Source: RGIG4097 sp964550635
Lineage (GTDB): Bacteria > Bacillota > Clostridia > Christensenellales > CAG-917
Direction: 5' to 3'
NCBI GenBank assembly: GCA_964550635.1
Contig: CAZJZV010000002.1
Coordinates: forward strand, 1 to 64,000
Length of the DNA: 64,000 nucleotides
Shown: positions 1 to 8,775 of the stretch, in pieces
How the letters are laid out: the number at the start of each line of letters is the position of its first letter
Position numbering within the stretch: position 1 is the stretch's first letter
Notes under the pieces: model-generated
What the model saw: the letters and a program-made list of their open reading frames with translations, nothing else
The model's database searches: none
What the model was told of the DNA's origin: nothing
Position numbers and translations under genes: made by a program

Positions 1-50
1 GAGGGTTTTACCCTCAAATTAAAAACCACCAGTTGAACTGGTGGATTTTT
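1..50 (-). terminator. Terminator of the pot operon
   Basis: Just past the potD stop, the minus strand forms a 9-bp hairpin (CCACCAGTT/AACTGGTGG, about 26-44) followed by a T-rich run. A second small hairpin (GAGGG/CCCTC, 1-15) follows. This fits Rho-independent termination of the potABCD transcript. Confidence 0.8.
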
Positions 51-52
51 AT

Positions 53-1615
53 TTAGTCTTCGAGTTTTCTCGGACGGCGTTTGTAGAGATTTTTGCAGAC
101 GACGTAGAGTGCAAAGAGCAGTCCCGCGCCTACGATTGCGACGGTGCACCAGATAAGTTCCCACGGCACGTCGTTGCCGACTTTTGCGTTTTCCCAAAGG
201 GTGGTGATGTTGTCTTGTCTGTCGCCAAAGTCGCGCATAATGCCGAGTTTTTCGGACTCTTCGGGGTAGCGACGAGTGTCTTCGAAAAATGAGAAGTCGT
301 ATTCACCGTCGTTGTCTTCGGGGCTAACGGCGTATTCACTGTCCACGAGTGCGGAGTAGACGTCTTCGTTGAGAGCGTACTCACCGTTATCGGACGGGAC
401 GTATTCGTCGTCGACCTTGTCAAACTCACCGCCTTCGCCGACGTAGGTGAACATCATTTTTTCTCTTGCGACCGCGGAAGTGTAGCCGATATAGATACTG
501 TTGTAGATTGCGTTTTCGGGCGCATTCATGAAGTCGATGAACATCGTCGCGGCGAGTTTATTCGGGGAAGTGGTGGGGATGACCCAACCGTCAAACCAGA
601 TATTACCCGTTTCGTTGCCTTCTTCGTCAACCGGGACGTAGTAGTCGAGATAGTAGTTGTCGTACTCACCCGTGCGGGGGTTGTAGTAGAGATTATCTTC
701 GTCGTAACTCTCTTCGATTGCCCACATAGCGTCCCCCGACCAAGCAAGGTCGATATAGACGAGTTCGTTGAGCATATCGTCTTTGCCGAAGTCCACTTCG
801 TAGCCCGAGATATGCGAACGTTGTTCGGTGAGGACCTGTTCAACGAGATCGAGAAGTTCGTCGTCGGTGCAGTTGATGAGAGTGGTGATAGGCATTTGGG
901 TGTACTTTTCGGGGAGCATATCGTTTTCGAGCAAGTACATAATTCCCGCGACGAAAGTTTCTCTGACGGAGTCTTTGACTAGAATTTTATTTTCGAGCAC
1001 TTCGCTACCGTTGACGTTCCAAAGCAAACTCCATTGCGAGTCGAGATCTTCTTTGGTGACGTACTTGACGTTGTAGAGAAGTCCCATAGTTCCCCACATA
1101 TAAGGGACCATATAGTCCACCATATTGCCGGTGCCGCTACCAGTGGAAATGCCTGTAAACTCTGCGGTTATGGAGTCCACGAACATAGGTTCGGTGTTGG
1201 ACATGGTGCCTTTGTCAAGGTTGAGATAAGGATAAGTTTTGCTATATTCCGCTACGAGTTCAGAGATATTCGCAAGACGACCGTTCGCCATGAGTTTTTG
1301 AATGGCGTACTCACTGGGGCAGATGATATCGACGGAAGTCGCATCGTTGTTGAGCACCTTGGTGAGCATGGTTTCGTTGGTGTCGTAGGTGGTGTAGACG
1401 ATTTCGAGATTGTTGCCGGTGACTTCTTTGTAGTGCGCCTTGAATGCGGTCAGGCGGTTTGTCTCTGCGCTATCGTCGATATAGTCTTCGCAGTTGTAGA
1501 TGACGAGAGTGTCCGTTTTCACACCGTCTTCGCTTTCGTTGCAGGCGGTGAGAGTGAGTGCGAAGAGCAAGGAGAGTATCAATAAAATTGCAATCGTGAC
1601 GTTACGCTTTTTCAA
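53..1615 (-). CDS. potD: PotD-type spermidine/putrescine-binding lipoprotein with an extra C-terminal membrane helix
   Basis: Extracellular solute-binding protein that delivers polyamines to the PotABC importer. The frame opens further upstream inside potC, but the best start is TTG at 1615: AAAGGAGG sits 9 nt upstream and the start overlaps the potC stop by 14 nt. This gives 520 aa. A lipoprotein signal with lipobox LTAC ends at Cys25. The mature part begins with a typical PotD strand and helix (TDTLVIYNCEDYI). It is longer than usual PotD (about 350 aa). Near residues 485-508 there is a hydrophobic helix followed by a basic tail (KRRPRK), which predicts a second, transmembrane anchor. Ligand preference cannot be read from the sequence. 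Last gene of the operon. Confidence 0.9.
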   Translation of the reverse strand: MKKRNVTIAILLILSLLFALTLTACNESEDGVKTDTLVIYNCEDYIDDSAETNRLTAFKAHYKEVTGNNLEIVYTTYDTNETMLTKVLNNDATSVDIICPSEYAIQKLMANGRLANISELVAEYSKTYPYLNLDKGTMSNTEPMFVDSITAEFTGISTGSGTGNMVDYMVPYMWGTMGLLYNVKYVTKEDLDSQWSLLWNVNGSEVLENKILVKDSVRETFVAGIMYLLENDMLPEKYTQMPITTLINCTDDELLDLVEQVLTEQRSHISGYEVDFGKDDMLNELVYIDLAWSGDAMWAIEESYDEDNLYYNPRTGEYDNYYLDYYVPVDEEGNETGNIWFDGWVIPTTSPNKLAATMFIDFMNAPENAIYNSIYIGYTSAVAREKMMFTYVGEGGEFDKVDDEYVPSDNGEYALNEDVYSALVDSEYAVSPEDNDGEYDFSFFEDTRRYPEESEKLGIMRDFGDRQDNITTLWENAKVGNDVPWELIWCTVAIVGAGLLFALYVVCKNLYKRRPRKLED

Positions 1616-2417
1616 TTTTGGATACCTCCTTTTTGTTGGTGGAGCGGACGAAATTCGCAACCAAAACTATCGCAAGCACGATGACGAATATGATTGAGAA
1701 TATCGCATACCAGAAAGGTTCGAGTCCTTGTACGCGTGCGTCCGAATAAATATAGGTGGACAGGGTGTTGATACCGGTTGCCGCGCCCTTGTTGATTTGC
1801 GTGATGATGAAGTCGTCGACCGAGAGAGTGAACGCCATGACGAATCCGGACATAATCGCGGGGGAGATGATGGGGAACATAACTTTCATCATCGCCTTGA
1901 AAGGATTTGCGCCGAGATCGAGAGCCGCTTCGTAGATATTGGGGTCCATGCTTTCGAGTTTTGGCAGGACGGACAGGACTACGTAGGGGGTGCAGAACGC
2001 TATGTGCGCGATGAACAAGCGGATATAACCTTCTGCAAAACGGCAGGTGACGAAGAATATCATGAAGGATACCGCCATGACGACTTCGCTATTGATGATA
2101 GGAAATTGGTTGACGGTTTCGACCGCTCTTCTCATACGCTTGCCGAGCGCGAAGATACCGATTGCCGCAAAAGTGCCGAGAATGGTGGACACGACGGAAG
2201 ATACGGTTGCGATGAGGAAGGTGTTGCCGACCGCATCCCAAAGCGCTTCGGACTTATCCGACGTGAAGATTGCCGAATAGCTGTCGAACGTGAAGCCGTT
2301 GTCGAAATTGAAGTTGGACGAACCCGAGAACGAGTAGACCATTATGAACACGATAGGGGCGTACAACAGGGCAAGGATGATGAAAAGATAGGATTTTTCG
2401 AGAATTTTCTTTACCAT
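1602..2417 (-). CDS. potC: Spermidine/putrescine ABC transporter permease PotC
   Basis: One of the two membrane subunits of the polyamine importer. The 271-aa protein has an N-terminal membrane helix (YLFIILALLYAPIVFIMVY), about six helices in all, and the EAA loop that docks on the ATPase (EAALDLGANPFKAMMKVMFP). ATG at 2417 is preceded by GGGAGG and overlaps the end of potB by 7 nt, so translation is coupled. Length and order match potABCD operons elsewhere. Confidence 0.95.
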   Translation of the reverse strand: MVKKILEKSYLFIILALLYAPIVFIMVYSFSGSSNFNFDNGFTFDSYSAIFTSDKSEALWDAVGNTFLIATVSSVVSTILGTFAAIGIFALGKRMRRAVETVNQFPIINSEVVMAVSFMIFFVTCRFAEGYIRLFIAHIAFCTPYVVLSVLPKLESMDPNIYEAALDLGANPFKAMMKVMFPIISPAIMSGFVMAFTLSVDDFIITQINKGAATGINTLSTYIYSDARVQGLEPFWYAIFSIIFVIVLAIVLVANFVRSTNKKEVSKIEKA

Positions 2418-3208
2418 AGCGACCTCCCGACGTTGCCGTCCTTATTGTAGCGGTTCATGACGAAACTCGAGATGAGCACGAATGCGAGCATGACAAGACT
2501 CATAACCGCGCCCACGCCGTACATATCCTGCGAGAATTTGAGTTCGATACTGTCACCGAAAAGGAAGATTTTTCCGTTGGAGAGTAGTTGGGAAATCGCG
2601 TAGGTGGATATGGTGGGAATGAAAACCATCGTGATACCCGACAAAATTCCGCTCTTCGACAGGGGAAGAATGGTTTTGAGAAATACGGTGGTATTGTCTG
2701 CGCCAAGGTCTTTCGCCGCTTCGATATAACTCTTGTCGATTGAGCAAATGGTGGTGTGCAGGGGCAGAATCATAAAGGGTAGGTAGTTGTAGACCATACC
2801 GAAAAGGACGGTGCCCATGCCAAGCTCAACGCCGATAGCCATGAAGATTGCTTTTGTCGCGAGAGTCCTGATAAGGAAGTTAACCCACATGGGAAGCACG
2901 AAGAGAAGAACAAGGAATTTTCCGCTGTTTTTGCTCTTCGAGAGAATGTACGCGACGGGGTAGCCGAGCAACAGACATATGACCGTCGTCACGACTCCCA
3001 CGAATACCGAGTTGCCCAGCACGTACAACGAACTTTGCGACGTGAAGAATATGCGGAAATTCTCGAAGGTGAAGTTGTGGTTGTTGTCGAGAAACGCATA
3101 GACGAATATCATCGCAAGCGGTACCACGACGAAAAGGAGCATGAACAGTATATAAGGATAACTGAAAACTCTTTTCGTCATCTTGAATTTTTTGAGAAAC
3201 TGTTTCAC
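2411..3208 (-). CDS. potB: Spermidine/putrescine ABC transporter permease PotB
   Basis: Second permease of the polyamine importer, 265 aa. It carries an EAA motif (EAAKDLGADNTTVFLKTILP) and about six membrane helices. The start is GTG at 3208, forming a GTGA overlap with the potA stop; GGAGG lies just upstream inside potA. Its neighbours confirm the PotB role: the ATPase gene precedes it, and PotC and the binding protein follow. Confidence 0.95.
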   Translation of the reverse strand: MKQFLKKFKMTKRVFSYPYILFMLLFVVVPLAMIFVYAFLDNNHNFTFENFRIFFTSQSSLYVLGNSVFVGVVTTVICLLLGYPVAYILSKSKNSGKFLVLLFVLPMWVNFLIRTLATKAIFMAIGVELGMGTVLFGMVYNYLPFMILPLHTTICSIDKSYIEAAKDLGADNTTVFLKTILPLSKSGILSGITMVFIPTISTYAISQLLSNGKIFLFGDSIELKFSQDMYGVGAVMSLVMLAFVLISSFVMNRYNKDGNVGRSLW

Positions 3209-4821
3209 TTTGCTTCGTCCTCCGCGCCTGCGGTTTCGTCGTTGTAGATGACGGTTAGGTCTTCTTCTTCGGCGATTGTTTCGACTTCCGTTTTGATTTC
3301 TTCGGCGAGTTGCTCTTGGAGAGCGGTGTCGACTTCGTCCACGACGACGTCGGGGACTTCGATGACTTCGTCTTCGTTGATTGCTTCGCGCTCTTCGACG
3401 ATGATTTTATCCTTGTGGATATTGATACCTACGCGGTCGCCTTTGAGCCAATCGTCGTCGGTGTCCACGAAGAAGTCGTAGTAGTCGTCCGTGCGGACGA
3501 TGCATTGATAGTAACTGCCTTTATAAATACTGCTGACGACGGTTGCGCCGATGACGCCGTCCGATTCGTCGTCCGTGATTTCGACGTCGTCGAAGTCGAT
3601 AGTGACTTTGACGGGGGTGCCTGCGGGGAGAGTGGAATTGCATTCAAACTGTCCGCCCGAGATAAGCACGAGATTTTCGTCCGCCATTTCGGTGTCGATT
3701 TCGTTGATGATACGCGCCTTGTGCATGATATGAAGGTCGAAGGGTTTGATATAAAGACCGACCGTCGAGCCGACTTCGTAACAAGCCGTATCGTGAGCGA
3801 TGAGTTCGTTCTCTTTTGCAAGGAGAGTGACTTGGTAGTGATCGCCCTTAAATACGCAAGAAAGCACTTCAGCGTTCAAAATGGATTGTTTATCGTCCTT
3901 TTCGAGTATTTTGAGATCTTCGGGACGGATGATGACGTCGATAGGTTCGTGGTGGTGGAAGCCCTTGTCAACGCACTCGAAAACGGTGTCGCAAAATTCG
4001 ACTTTGTAGTCTTCGAGCATAACGCCCGAAAGTATGGTGCTCTCACCGATGAAGTCCGCGACGAATGCGTTTGCGGGTTCGTCGTAAATCTTTTCGGGGG
4101 ACGCGATTTGTTGGATCACGCCGTCGCGCATGACGACGATTTTGTCGGACATCGTCAACGCTTCTTCTTGGTCGTGGGTGACGTAGATGAACGTTATGCC
4201 GAGTTTCTCGTGCATGTTCATGAGTTCGAGTTGCATATCCTTGCGCATCTTGAGATCGAGTGCGCCGAGCGGTTCGTCGAGAAGAAGAACTTCGGGCTCG
4301 TTGACGAGTGCGCGTGCGATTGCGACTCTCTGTTGTTGACCGCCCGAAAGCGACGACACGTTTCTATGACCGTAGTCTTCAAGGTCGACCATTTTGAGAG
4401 CGGAGTTCACTTTCTGTTTGATTTCGTCCTTGGTGAGTTTGCGGAAAAGTTGGACGGTTTCGCCTTTGCGGTTGACCTTCGTGCCGTTGGGGACGACCTT
4501 CAATTTCAGACCGAACGCGATATTGTTGAACACGTTGAGGTGGGGGAACAACGCGTACTTTTGGAACACGGTGTTGACCTTGCGAAGGTAGGGCGGAGTG
4601 TCCGTAATATCTTCGCCGTTGAAGATGATTTTTCCACTCGTGGGCATTTCAAAACCCGCTATCATACGTAGCGTAGTGGTCTTTCCGCAACCCGACGGAC
4701 CGAGCAACGTGACGAATTCACCGCGCTTGATGACAAGACTTGCGTTCTTGACGGCGTCCTTGTTGCCGTAGGTTTTCGTGACGTTTTTGATCTGAATGAT
4801 TGTGTCGTTTGTGACGGTCAT
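3205..4821 (-). CDS. potA: Spermidine/putrescine ABC transporter ATP-binding protein PotA, long C-terminal form
   Basis: ATPase that drives polyamine import. Walker A (GPSGCGKTT, about 41-49), ABC signature LSGGQQQR and Walker B (VLLLDEPLGALD) are intact. The start chosen is ATG 4821, with GAGG 7 nt upstream; an in-frame start 15 nt earlier lacks a ribosome site. At 538 aa it is much longer than typical PotA (about 370 aa). After the usual TOBE-like region there is what looks like a second beta-rich segment, then a Glu/Asp-rich tail of about 55 residues. Two insertions also lie between Walker A and the signature (around the stretch PNGTKVNRKGETVQLF). Function as transporter ATPase is secure; the role of the tail is unknown. 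Confidence 0.95.
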   Translation of the reverse strand: MTVTNDTIIQIKNVTKTYGNKDAVKNASLVIKRGEFVTLLGPSGCGKTTTLRMIAGFEMPTSGKIIFNGEDITDTPPYLRKVNTVFQKYALFPHLNVFNNIAFGLKLKVVPNGTKVNRKGETVQLFRKLTKDEIKQKVNSALKMVDLEDYGHRNVSSLSGGQQQRVAIARALVNEPEVLLLDEPLGALDLKMRKDMQLELMNMHEKLGITFIYVTHDQEEALTMSDKIVVMRDGVIQQIASPEKIYDEPANAFVADFIGESTILSGVMLEDYKVEFCDTVFECVDKGFHHHEPIDVIIRPEDLKILEKDDKQSILNAEVLSCVFKGDHYQVTLLAKENELIAHDTACYEVGSTVGLYIKPFDLHIMHKARIINEIDTEMADENLVLISGGQFECNSTLPAGTPVKVTIDFDDVEITDDESDGVIGATVVSSIYKGSYYQCIVRTDDYYDFFVDTDDDWLKGDRVGINIHKDKIIVEEREAINEDEVIEVPDVVVDEVDTALQEQLAEEIKTEVETIAEEEDLTVIYNDETAGAEDEAK

Positions 4822-4847
4822 ATGCGTACCTCGCAAATTGATTTACC

Positions 4848-5381
4848 TTAAAAAGTAGGGGGACTTGCCACCCAGAGTACGACCGCTTTTTCGGCGGTGC
4901 GATTTTCGATTTTGTGAACCTTTGCCGAAGAGAAATAGAACACTTCGCCTTTCTTGACGATTTGCGCGCTATTGCCGTGGTGCAGGACGATGCGCCCCGA
5001 CAGCACGTAGCCGAACTCTTCGCCTTCGTGCGGTACGTCTTCTTCGAGAGAAGTGTGCGGTTCGATGGTCACGCGAATAGGTTCCATTTCGTTTTTCTGC
5101 GCATTGGGGACGAGCCATTCAAACTTGTAGCCGTCCGTGATTTTTTCGATAAATTCGTCGTCCGTGAACACGATTTTCTCGTCTTTCTCGTCGCTGAAGA
5201 AGGACGCGGGCGTGGTGCCTAATGCGTTCAAAATGTCTTCGAGAGTCGCGATAGACGGGGAAGTGAGTTCGTTTTCGAGTTGCGAGATATACCCCTTTGT
5301 GAGTTCGCAACGGTCGGCGAGTTCTTCTTGCGTCAGATTTTTTTGTAGGCGCAGTCTTTTGATTTTTACACCCAGTTCCAT
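4848..5381 (-). CDS. XRE-family regulator with C-terminal cupin domain (PuuR-like)
   Basis: Probable transcriptional regulator of the polyamine importer. The 177-aa protein has a helix-turn-helix at about residues 1-60 (LTQEELADRCELTKGYISQLE) and a cupin sensor domain at about 105-177 (EEFGYVLSGRIVLHHG). The start is ATG 5381, preceded by GAGG; in-frame codons upstream lie in the leader. The stop lies 26 nt before potA, so it is the first gene of the operon. Regulators of this architecture bind small ligands in the cupin fold. That this one senses polyamines is inferred from context. Repeated AAAAGTTTAG sites upstream are likely operators. Confidence 0.88.
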   Translation of the reverse strand: MELGVKIKRLRLQKNLTQEELADRCELTKGYISQLENELTSPSIATLEDILNALGTTPASFFSDEKDEKIVFTDDEFIEKITDGYKFEWLVPNAQKNEMEPIRVTIEPHTSLEEDVPHEGEEFGYVLSGRIVLHHGNSAQIVKKGEVFYFSSAKVHKIENRTAEKAVVLWVASPPTF

Positions 5382-5422
5382 ATTATCCTCTTTTCCGCGG
5401 GGGCGGAATTTTTGTTTACTCT

Positions 5423-5511
5423 GCCTAAACTTTTCGGTCGGTTTAGGCATTTTCAACCGAAAGTTTATTACGTTTCGCAATTTTAAGCCAAAAGTTTAGC
5501 AAAACTAAACA
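5423..5511. promoter_or_regulatory. Paired inverted repeats, likely operators of the XRE-cupin regulator
   Basis: GCCTAAAC (5423-5430) and GTTTAGGC (5441-5448) form a perfect 8-bp inverted repeat with a 10-nt spacer. GTTTAG (5495-5500) and CTAAAC (5506-5511) form a second one with a 5-nt spacer. The 10-mer AAAAGTTTAG occurs exactly at 5491-5500 and, inverted, at 5425-5434, with a near copy at 5460-5468. All lie between the predicted transcription start and the regulator gene. Autoregulation is inferred. Confidence 0.55.
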
Positions 5512-5525
5512 AACGTAATGATTGC

Positions 5526-5554
5526 ATTATATATATAATGAGCCTATATGTCAA
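5526..5554 (-). promoter_or_regulatory. Sigma-70-type promoter of the pot operon
   Basis: On the minus strand TTGACA (5554-5549), a 17-nt spacer and TATAAT (5531-5526) match the consensus at all twelve positions. The predicted leader is about 138 nt and contains the paired repeats. Confidence 0.85.
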
Positions 5555-5563
5555 CCGATTGAC

Positions 5564-5579
5564 ACAACGTTGTCGACAA
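5564..5579. promoter_or_regulatory. Overlapping palindromes between divergent promoters
   Basis: ACAACGTTGT (5564-5573) and TTGTCGACAA (5570-5579) are two overlapping perfect 10-bp palindromes, placed between the -35 boxes of the pot operon and of the lipoprotein gene. A binding site for a dimeric regulator is possible. Confidence 0.3.
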
Positions 5580-5588
5580 AATTCGATA

Positions 5589-5617
5589 TTGACACCATTT
5601 CCGCTCTTTGCTAAAAT
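5589..5617 (+). promoter_or_regulatory. Promoter of the 5667 lipoprotein gene
   Basis: TTGACA (5589-5594), 17-nt spacer, TAAAAT (5612-5617). Confidence 0.75.
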
Positions 5618-5666
5618 TAAATCAGGGAGAATTATTGCAAAAAAATCATCGGAAAAGGGTGGAGTT

Positions 5667-6599
5667 ATGAGAAAAACAATCGCATTGATATTGATGTTGT
5701 TGTTCGTGCTTGGCGTTTTCTCATTCGTTGCGTGCAACGATGCGACTTCGCCTGCGCCTGATTCTGTGCCTGATAACGATAATACGGACAACGAAACCAA
5801 CGGCGGAAACGATTTAAGAGTCGAGGACTATTGGATTATTACTCGCAACGAATTGCTTGAGTCTGCCGAAAAGACGAAGTGGTACAATTATATGGACTAC
5901 GAATACACGTTTGGTGACGTTGATTTTGCGACGAGCGGCAGAGCATATTGGCAAAATTCTTACAAGTATTTACCGCGTGGTTACGACGTGGCATTTAGTG
6001 GCGAAGTGAATAAAGCAATTGACGATAATATCGAAACGATATACTCTCAACGTGGTTTGTCCGCTAGCACCGAGTGTGAACAGGCATATGTGTCGTTTAT
6101 TGATATAAGCGAAAATGCGCTTGCACATTGGATATCTATTGCCGAGAGTTTTTATGAAGATCGTACCGCAGAAGACGTGTTCAGAGAAGACTTTTCCCGT
6201 GTGAGCGACTATGAAAACGAGCGCATAAAAATGGAAATCGATATGACCTTGAGCATAGAAAGCGACAAAGAATATTGGGGACTGTTCTTTTTGTCATCGT
6301 ATTTTATGGGGTTAGGACGCAAAAACGGAGATCTTGAATACCGGTTTGAATTTGATTATAACAAAGCATACGTATTTTACGTTATTTGGGACAAACTTAC
6401 CGAGCAAGAATTTATTTTTGTGATTTCAAAAGATGTATCGCCGGAGTATGCAACCGAGGTTTTGGAGTCTTCAGCGTATGCGGAAAATAAAGAAGCTACC
6501 ATAAAAAAAGAGTGTCAAGGTTTTTATGATATTCTAAATCCGTATATCAATGAAATCGTAGACGATTATTTGATTGAAGAATATGGGGTGGAGTTGTAG
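5667..6599 (+). CDS. Hypothetical lipoprotein
   Basis: A 310-aa secreted lipoprotein of unknown function. The N-terminus has basic residues, a hydrophobic stretch and a lipobox ending FVAC (Cys about 23), followed by an Asp/Asn/Thr-rich linker. The rest is a soluble mixed domain rich in aromatic and acidic residues with no motif I recognise. ATG 5667 is chosen because GGTGGAG lies just upstream and the signal peptide begins there; the frame remains open upstream to 5538. It stands alone, divergent from the pot operon, with its own promoter and terminator. Base composition is more AT-rich than the neighbouring core genes. Confidence 0.75.
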   Translation: MRKTIALILMLLFVLGVFSFVACNDATSPAPDSVPDNDNTDNETNGGNDLRVEDYWIITRNELLESAEKTKWYNYMDYEYTFGDVDFATSGRAYWQNSYKYLPRGYDVAFSGEVNKAIDDNIETIYSQRGLSASTECEQAYVSFIDISENALAHWISIAESFYEDRTAEDVFREDFSRVSDYENERIKMEIDMTLSIESDKEYWGLFFLSSYFMGLGRKNGDLEYRFEFDYNKAYVFYVIWDKLTEQEFIFVISKDVSPEYATEVLESSAYAENKEATIKKECQGFYDILNPYINEIVDDYLIEEYGVEL

Positions 6600-6630
6600 T
6601 TGGTTTAAGGTTTGTTTACCGCAGAAAGCG

Positions 6631-6660
6631 CCCGCGATTTTGTCGCGGGTTTTCGTTTTC
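6631..6660 (+). terminator. Terminator after the lipoprotein gene
   Basis: Stem CCCGCGA/TCGCGGG with loop TTTTG, followed by TTTTCGTTTTC. Confidence 0.85.
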
Positions 6661-6682
6661 GGGGGCAAATCGGCTCAAACTC

Positions 6683-6711
6683 TTGCGTTATATTGATTTT
6701 GAGTATATAAT
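6683..6711 (+). promoter_or_regulatory. Promoter of proS
   Basis: TTGCGT (6683-6688), 17-nt spacer, TATAAT (6706-6711). The leader to the proS start is only about 30 nt, too short for a T-box. Confidence 0.75.
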
Positions 6712-6745
6712 CACATAGATAAATAATTAAAGGAAATTAGGCACT

Positions 6746-8467
6746 ATGCTACTCAGTAAACTTGTCGGCGAACGCGTCAAAGAAGCGCCGTCGGACGTAT
6801 CTATTCTCAGTCACGTATTGCTTGCTCGCGCAGGCTATATCAAACCCGTTGCGAACGGCATTTTTTCGCTCACCAGTCCCGCCCAGTTGATGGCTCTCAA
6901 TATCGAGAATATCATCCGCGACGAGATGAATAAAATCGACGGTCAAGAAGTCAAATTTCCCGTCGTTATGCCTCGCGAAATGTGGGATTTGTCGGGCAGA
7001 TATTCGTCTATCGGCAGTGAAATGGTGCGCTTCAAGGATAGGGGCGGAAAGGATATGCTCCTTGGTATGACTCACGAAGAGGCGGCGGTTCATATGGCGA
7101 AAAACACCGTGTCGAGCTACAACCAACTTCCATTTATGATCTACCAAATCCAGACCAAATTCCGCGACGAGCCTCGTTGTAGGGGTGGTCTTATCCGCGT
7201 GAGAGAGTTCACGATGAAGGATGCTTATTCCTTCCATATGTCCCAAGAAGACCTTGAGAAATATTATGAAAGAGCGTACGAGGCGTATTTCAATATCTTC
7301 CGCCGTATCGGACTCAAAAACTTCATCGCAGTCAAATCGGATAGCGGTATGATGGGCGGTAGCGTAGCGCACGAATTTATGCTCCTCACCGAAGTTGGCG
7401 AAGACACTCTCGTCCTTTGCGACGAATGCGGATATAAATCCAATATGGAAGTCGCCGCAGGCGTCCGTCCCGAAGTGGATTTCGGCGAAGATATCCCCAT
7501 GGAAGAAGTATTCACGGACAAGGCGCACGACATCGACGCGGTTTGCGACTATATCGGCGTGAAACCCTACAATACAATCAAAGCGGTCGTCTATGCGGTC
7601 AAGGGTGAGCAAACAGTCGTCGTCGCATTCATCAGGGGCGACCTCGAAGTCAACGAAGCAAAACTCAAAAAGGCTATCAAAAAGAATATCGTACCTTGGG
7701 ATGCAGACGAGGAATCCGGGCTTGTCGCAGGCAATATCGGTCCCGTCGGTCTCAATCTCAAAAACGGTATCATCGTGTACGACGAGTCCTTGAAGGGCGC
7801 GTATAATATGGTCATCGGCGCAAACAAGGCGGATTATCACGTCAAGGGCGTCAACGTCGCAAGAGATATCAACCCCGACAGTTTCGTGGACATAGCGAAG
7901 GTCAACGCAGGGGATAGATGCCCCGTTTGCGGAAAACCCCTTCACCTTGAAAACGGTATCGAAATCGGCAATATCTTCCAACTCGGCACGAAATACACCG
8001 CGTCTATGGGTATGACCGTCCTCAACGAAAAGGGAGAATCGGTCACTCCTATTATGGGTTGCTACGGCATCGGCGTAGGCCGCGCGATTGCATCCATAGC
8101 GCAAGAATCCAACGACAAAGCGGGACTCATCCTGCCTATCACCGTCGCCCCCTACAAAGTGCATATCTGCGCAATCCGTATCGACGATGAAACCGTCAAA
8201 GAAAAGGCGTTTGCGCTCTACGAAGCACTCAAAGCAAAGGGAGTTTGCGTGCTCTTCGACGATAGAAACGTCAGTCCCGGTGTGAAATTCGCGGATGCCG
8301 ACCTTATGGGTATGCCGATAAGAGTCGTAGTCAGTCCCAGAGGACTTGCAAACGGCGAAATCGAAGTCACCGACCGCGCGACTATGGCAATGGAAAAAGT
8401 GAGTTACGACAACGCTCTCGCCTATATCGACGAGATGATGCAGAAGAAGTACGACGAATTGAAGTAA
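6746..8467 (+). CDS. proS: Proline--tRNA ligase (ProS), bacterial type
   Basis: Cytoplasmic class II aminoacyl-tRNA synthetase that charges tRNA-Pro. At 573 aa it has the length of the bacterial (ProS1) form with the inserted editing domain. Class II motif 2 is visible (TKFRDEPRCRGGLIRVREF), followed by FTMKDAYSFH. A glycine-rich motif 3 (MGCYGIGVGRAIA) and a C-terminal anticodon-binding domain (DDRNVSPGVKFADADLMG) follow. The editing insert lies at about residues 225-400. A Shine-Dalgarno-like AAAGGAAATT lies upstream of ATG 6746. Transcribed alone from its own promoter; no T-box leader is seen. Confidence 0.97.
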   Translation: MLLSKLVGERVKEAPSDVSILSHVLLARAGYIKPVANGIFSLTSPAQLMALNIENIIRDEMNKIDGQEVKFPVVMPREMWDLSGRYSSIGSEMVRFKDRGGKDMLLGMTHEEAAVHMAKNTVSSYNQLPFMIYQIQTKFRDEPRCRGGLIRVREFTMKDAYSFHMSQEDLEKYYERAYEAYFNIFRRIGLKNFIAVKSDSGMMGGSVAHEFMLLTEVGEDTLVLCDECGYKSNMEVAAGVRPEVDFGEDIPMEEVFTDKAHDIDAVCDYIGVKPYNTIKAVVYAVKGEQTVVVAFIRGDLEVNEAKLKKAIKKNIVPWDADEESGLVAGNIGPVGLNLKNGIIVYDESLKGAYNMVIGANKADYHVKGVNVARDINPDSFVDIAKVNAGDRCPVCGKPLHLENGIEIGNIFQLGTKYTASMGMTVLNEKGESVTPIMGCYGIGVGRAIASIAQESNDKAGLILPITVAPYKVHICAIRIDDETVKEKAFALYEALKAKGVCVLFDDRNVSPGVKFADADLMGMPIRVVVSPRGLANGEIEVTDRATMAMEKVSYDNALAYIDEMMQKKYDELK

Positions 8468-8602
8468 TTTGAGTTGAACGGAAATCAAATTCCAAAAACT
8501 TCGACAAATTCAATCGCCGACAATACTTAACGCTTGCAAAACTCAACAGAATAAAACTCAATAGCAAAATACTCACAAAAAAACTAACTCAATCATAAAC
8601 GA

Positions 8603-8632
8603 AAACGCACAATGAAAAGTTGTGCGTTTTTT
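8603..8632 (+). terminator. Terminator after proS
   Basis: Stem AACGCACAA/TTGTGCGTT followed by TTTT. The 308-bp gap 8468-8775 between convergent proS and groEL holds this terminator, the groEL terminator and AT-rich sequence; I see no gene in it. Confidence 0.75.
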
Positions 8633-8735
8633 ATCGCGAAGTTTTTATTGTGCTTTTCAGTAGTACTTTTTATCGCAGAGTTTTATCGTTATACCTGAAA
8701 ATGCAATTTGCTTGCAAATTGAAACATAGCAAAAG

Positions 8736-8763
8736 AAAACCCGACTTTGCAGTCGGGTTTTTG
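8736..8763. terminator. Bidirectional terminator of groEL
   Basis: AAACCCGACT/AGTCGGGTTT hairpin with A-run and T-run on either side, immediately 3' of groEL. It can stop transcription from both directions. Confidence 0.85.
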
Positions 8764-8775
8764 AATTGACTTATC

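Noticed and set aside
6600..6745. T-box leader for proS
   Set aside because: The predicted promoter leaves only about 30 nt of leader, and no T-box sequence or terminator lies downstream of it.
6749..8488. Long open frame antisense to proS
   Set aside because: Shadow of the proS codon pattern; no ribosome site and His/Asp/Phe-rich composition typical of antisense frames. The same applies to long antisense frames over potA, groEL, pncB, ppdK, the 30920 gene, the aminotransferase and the P2A ATPase.
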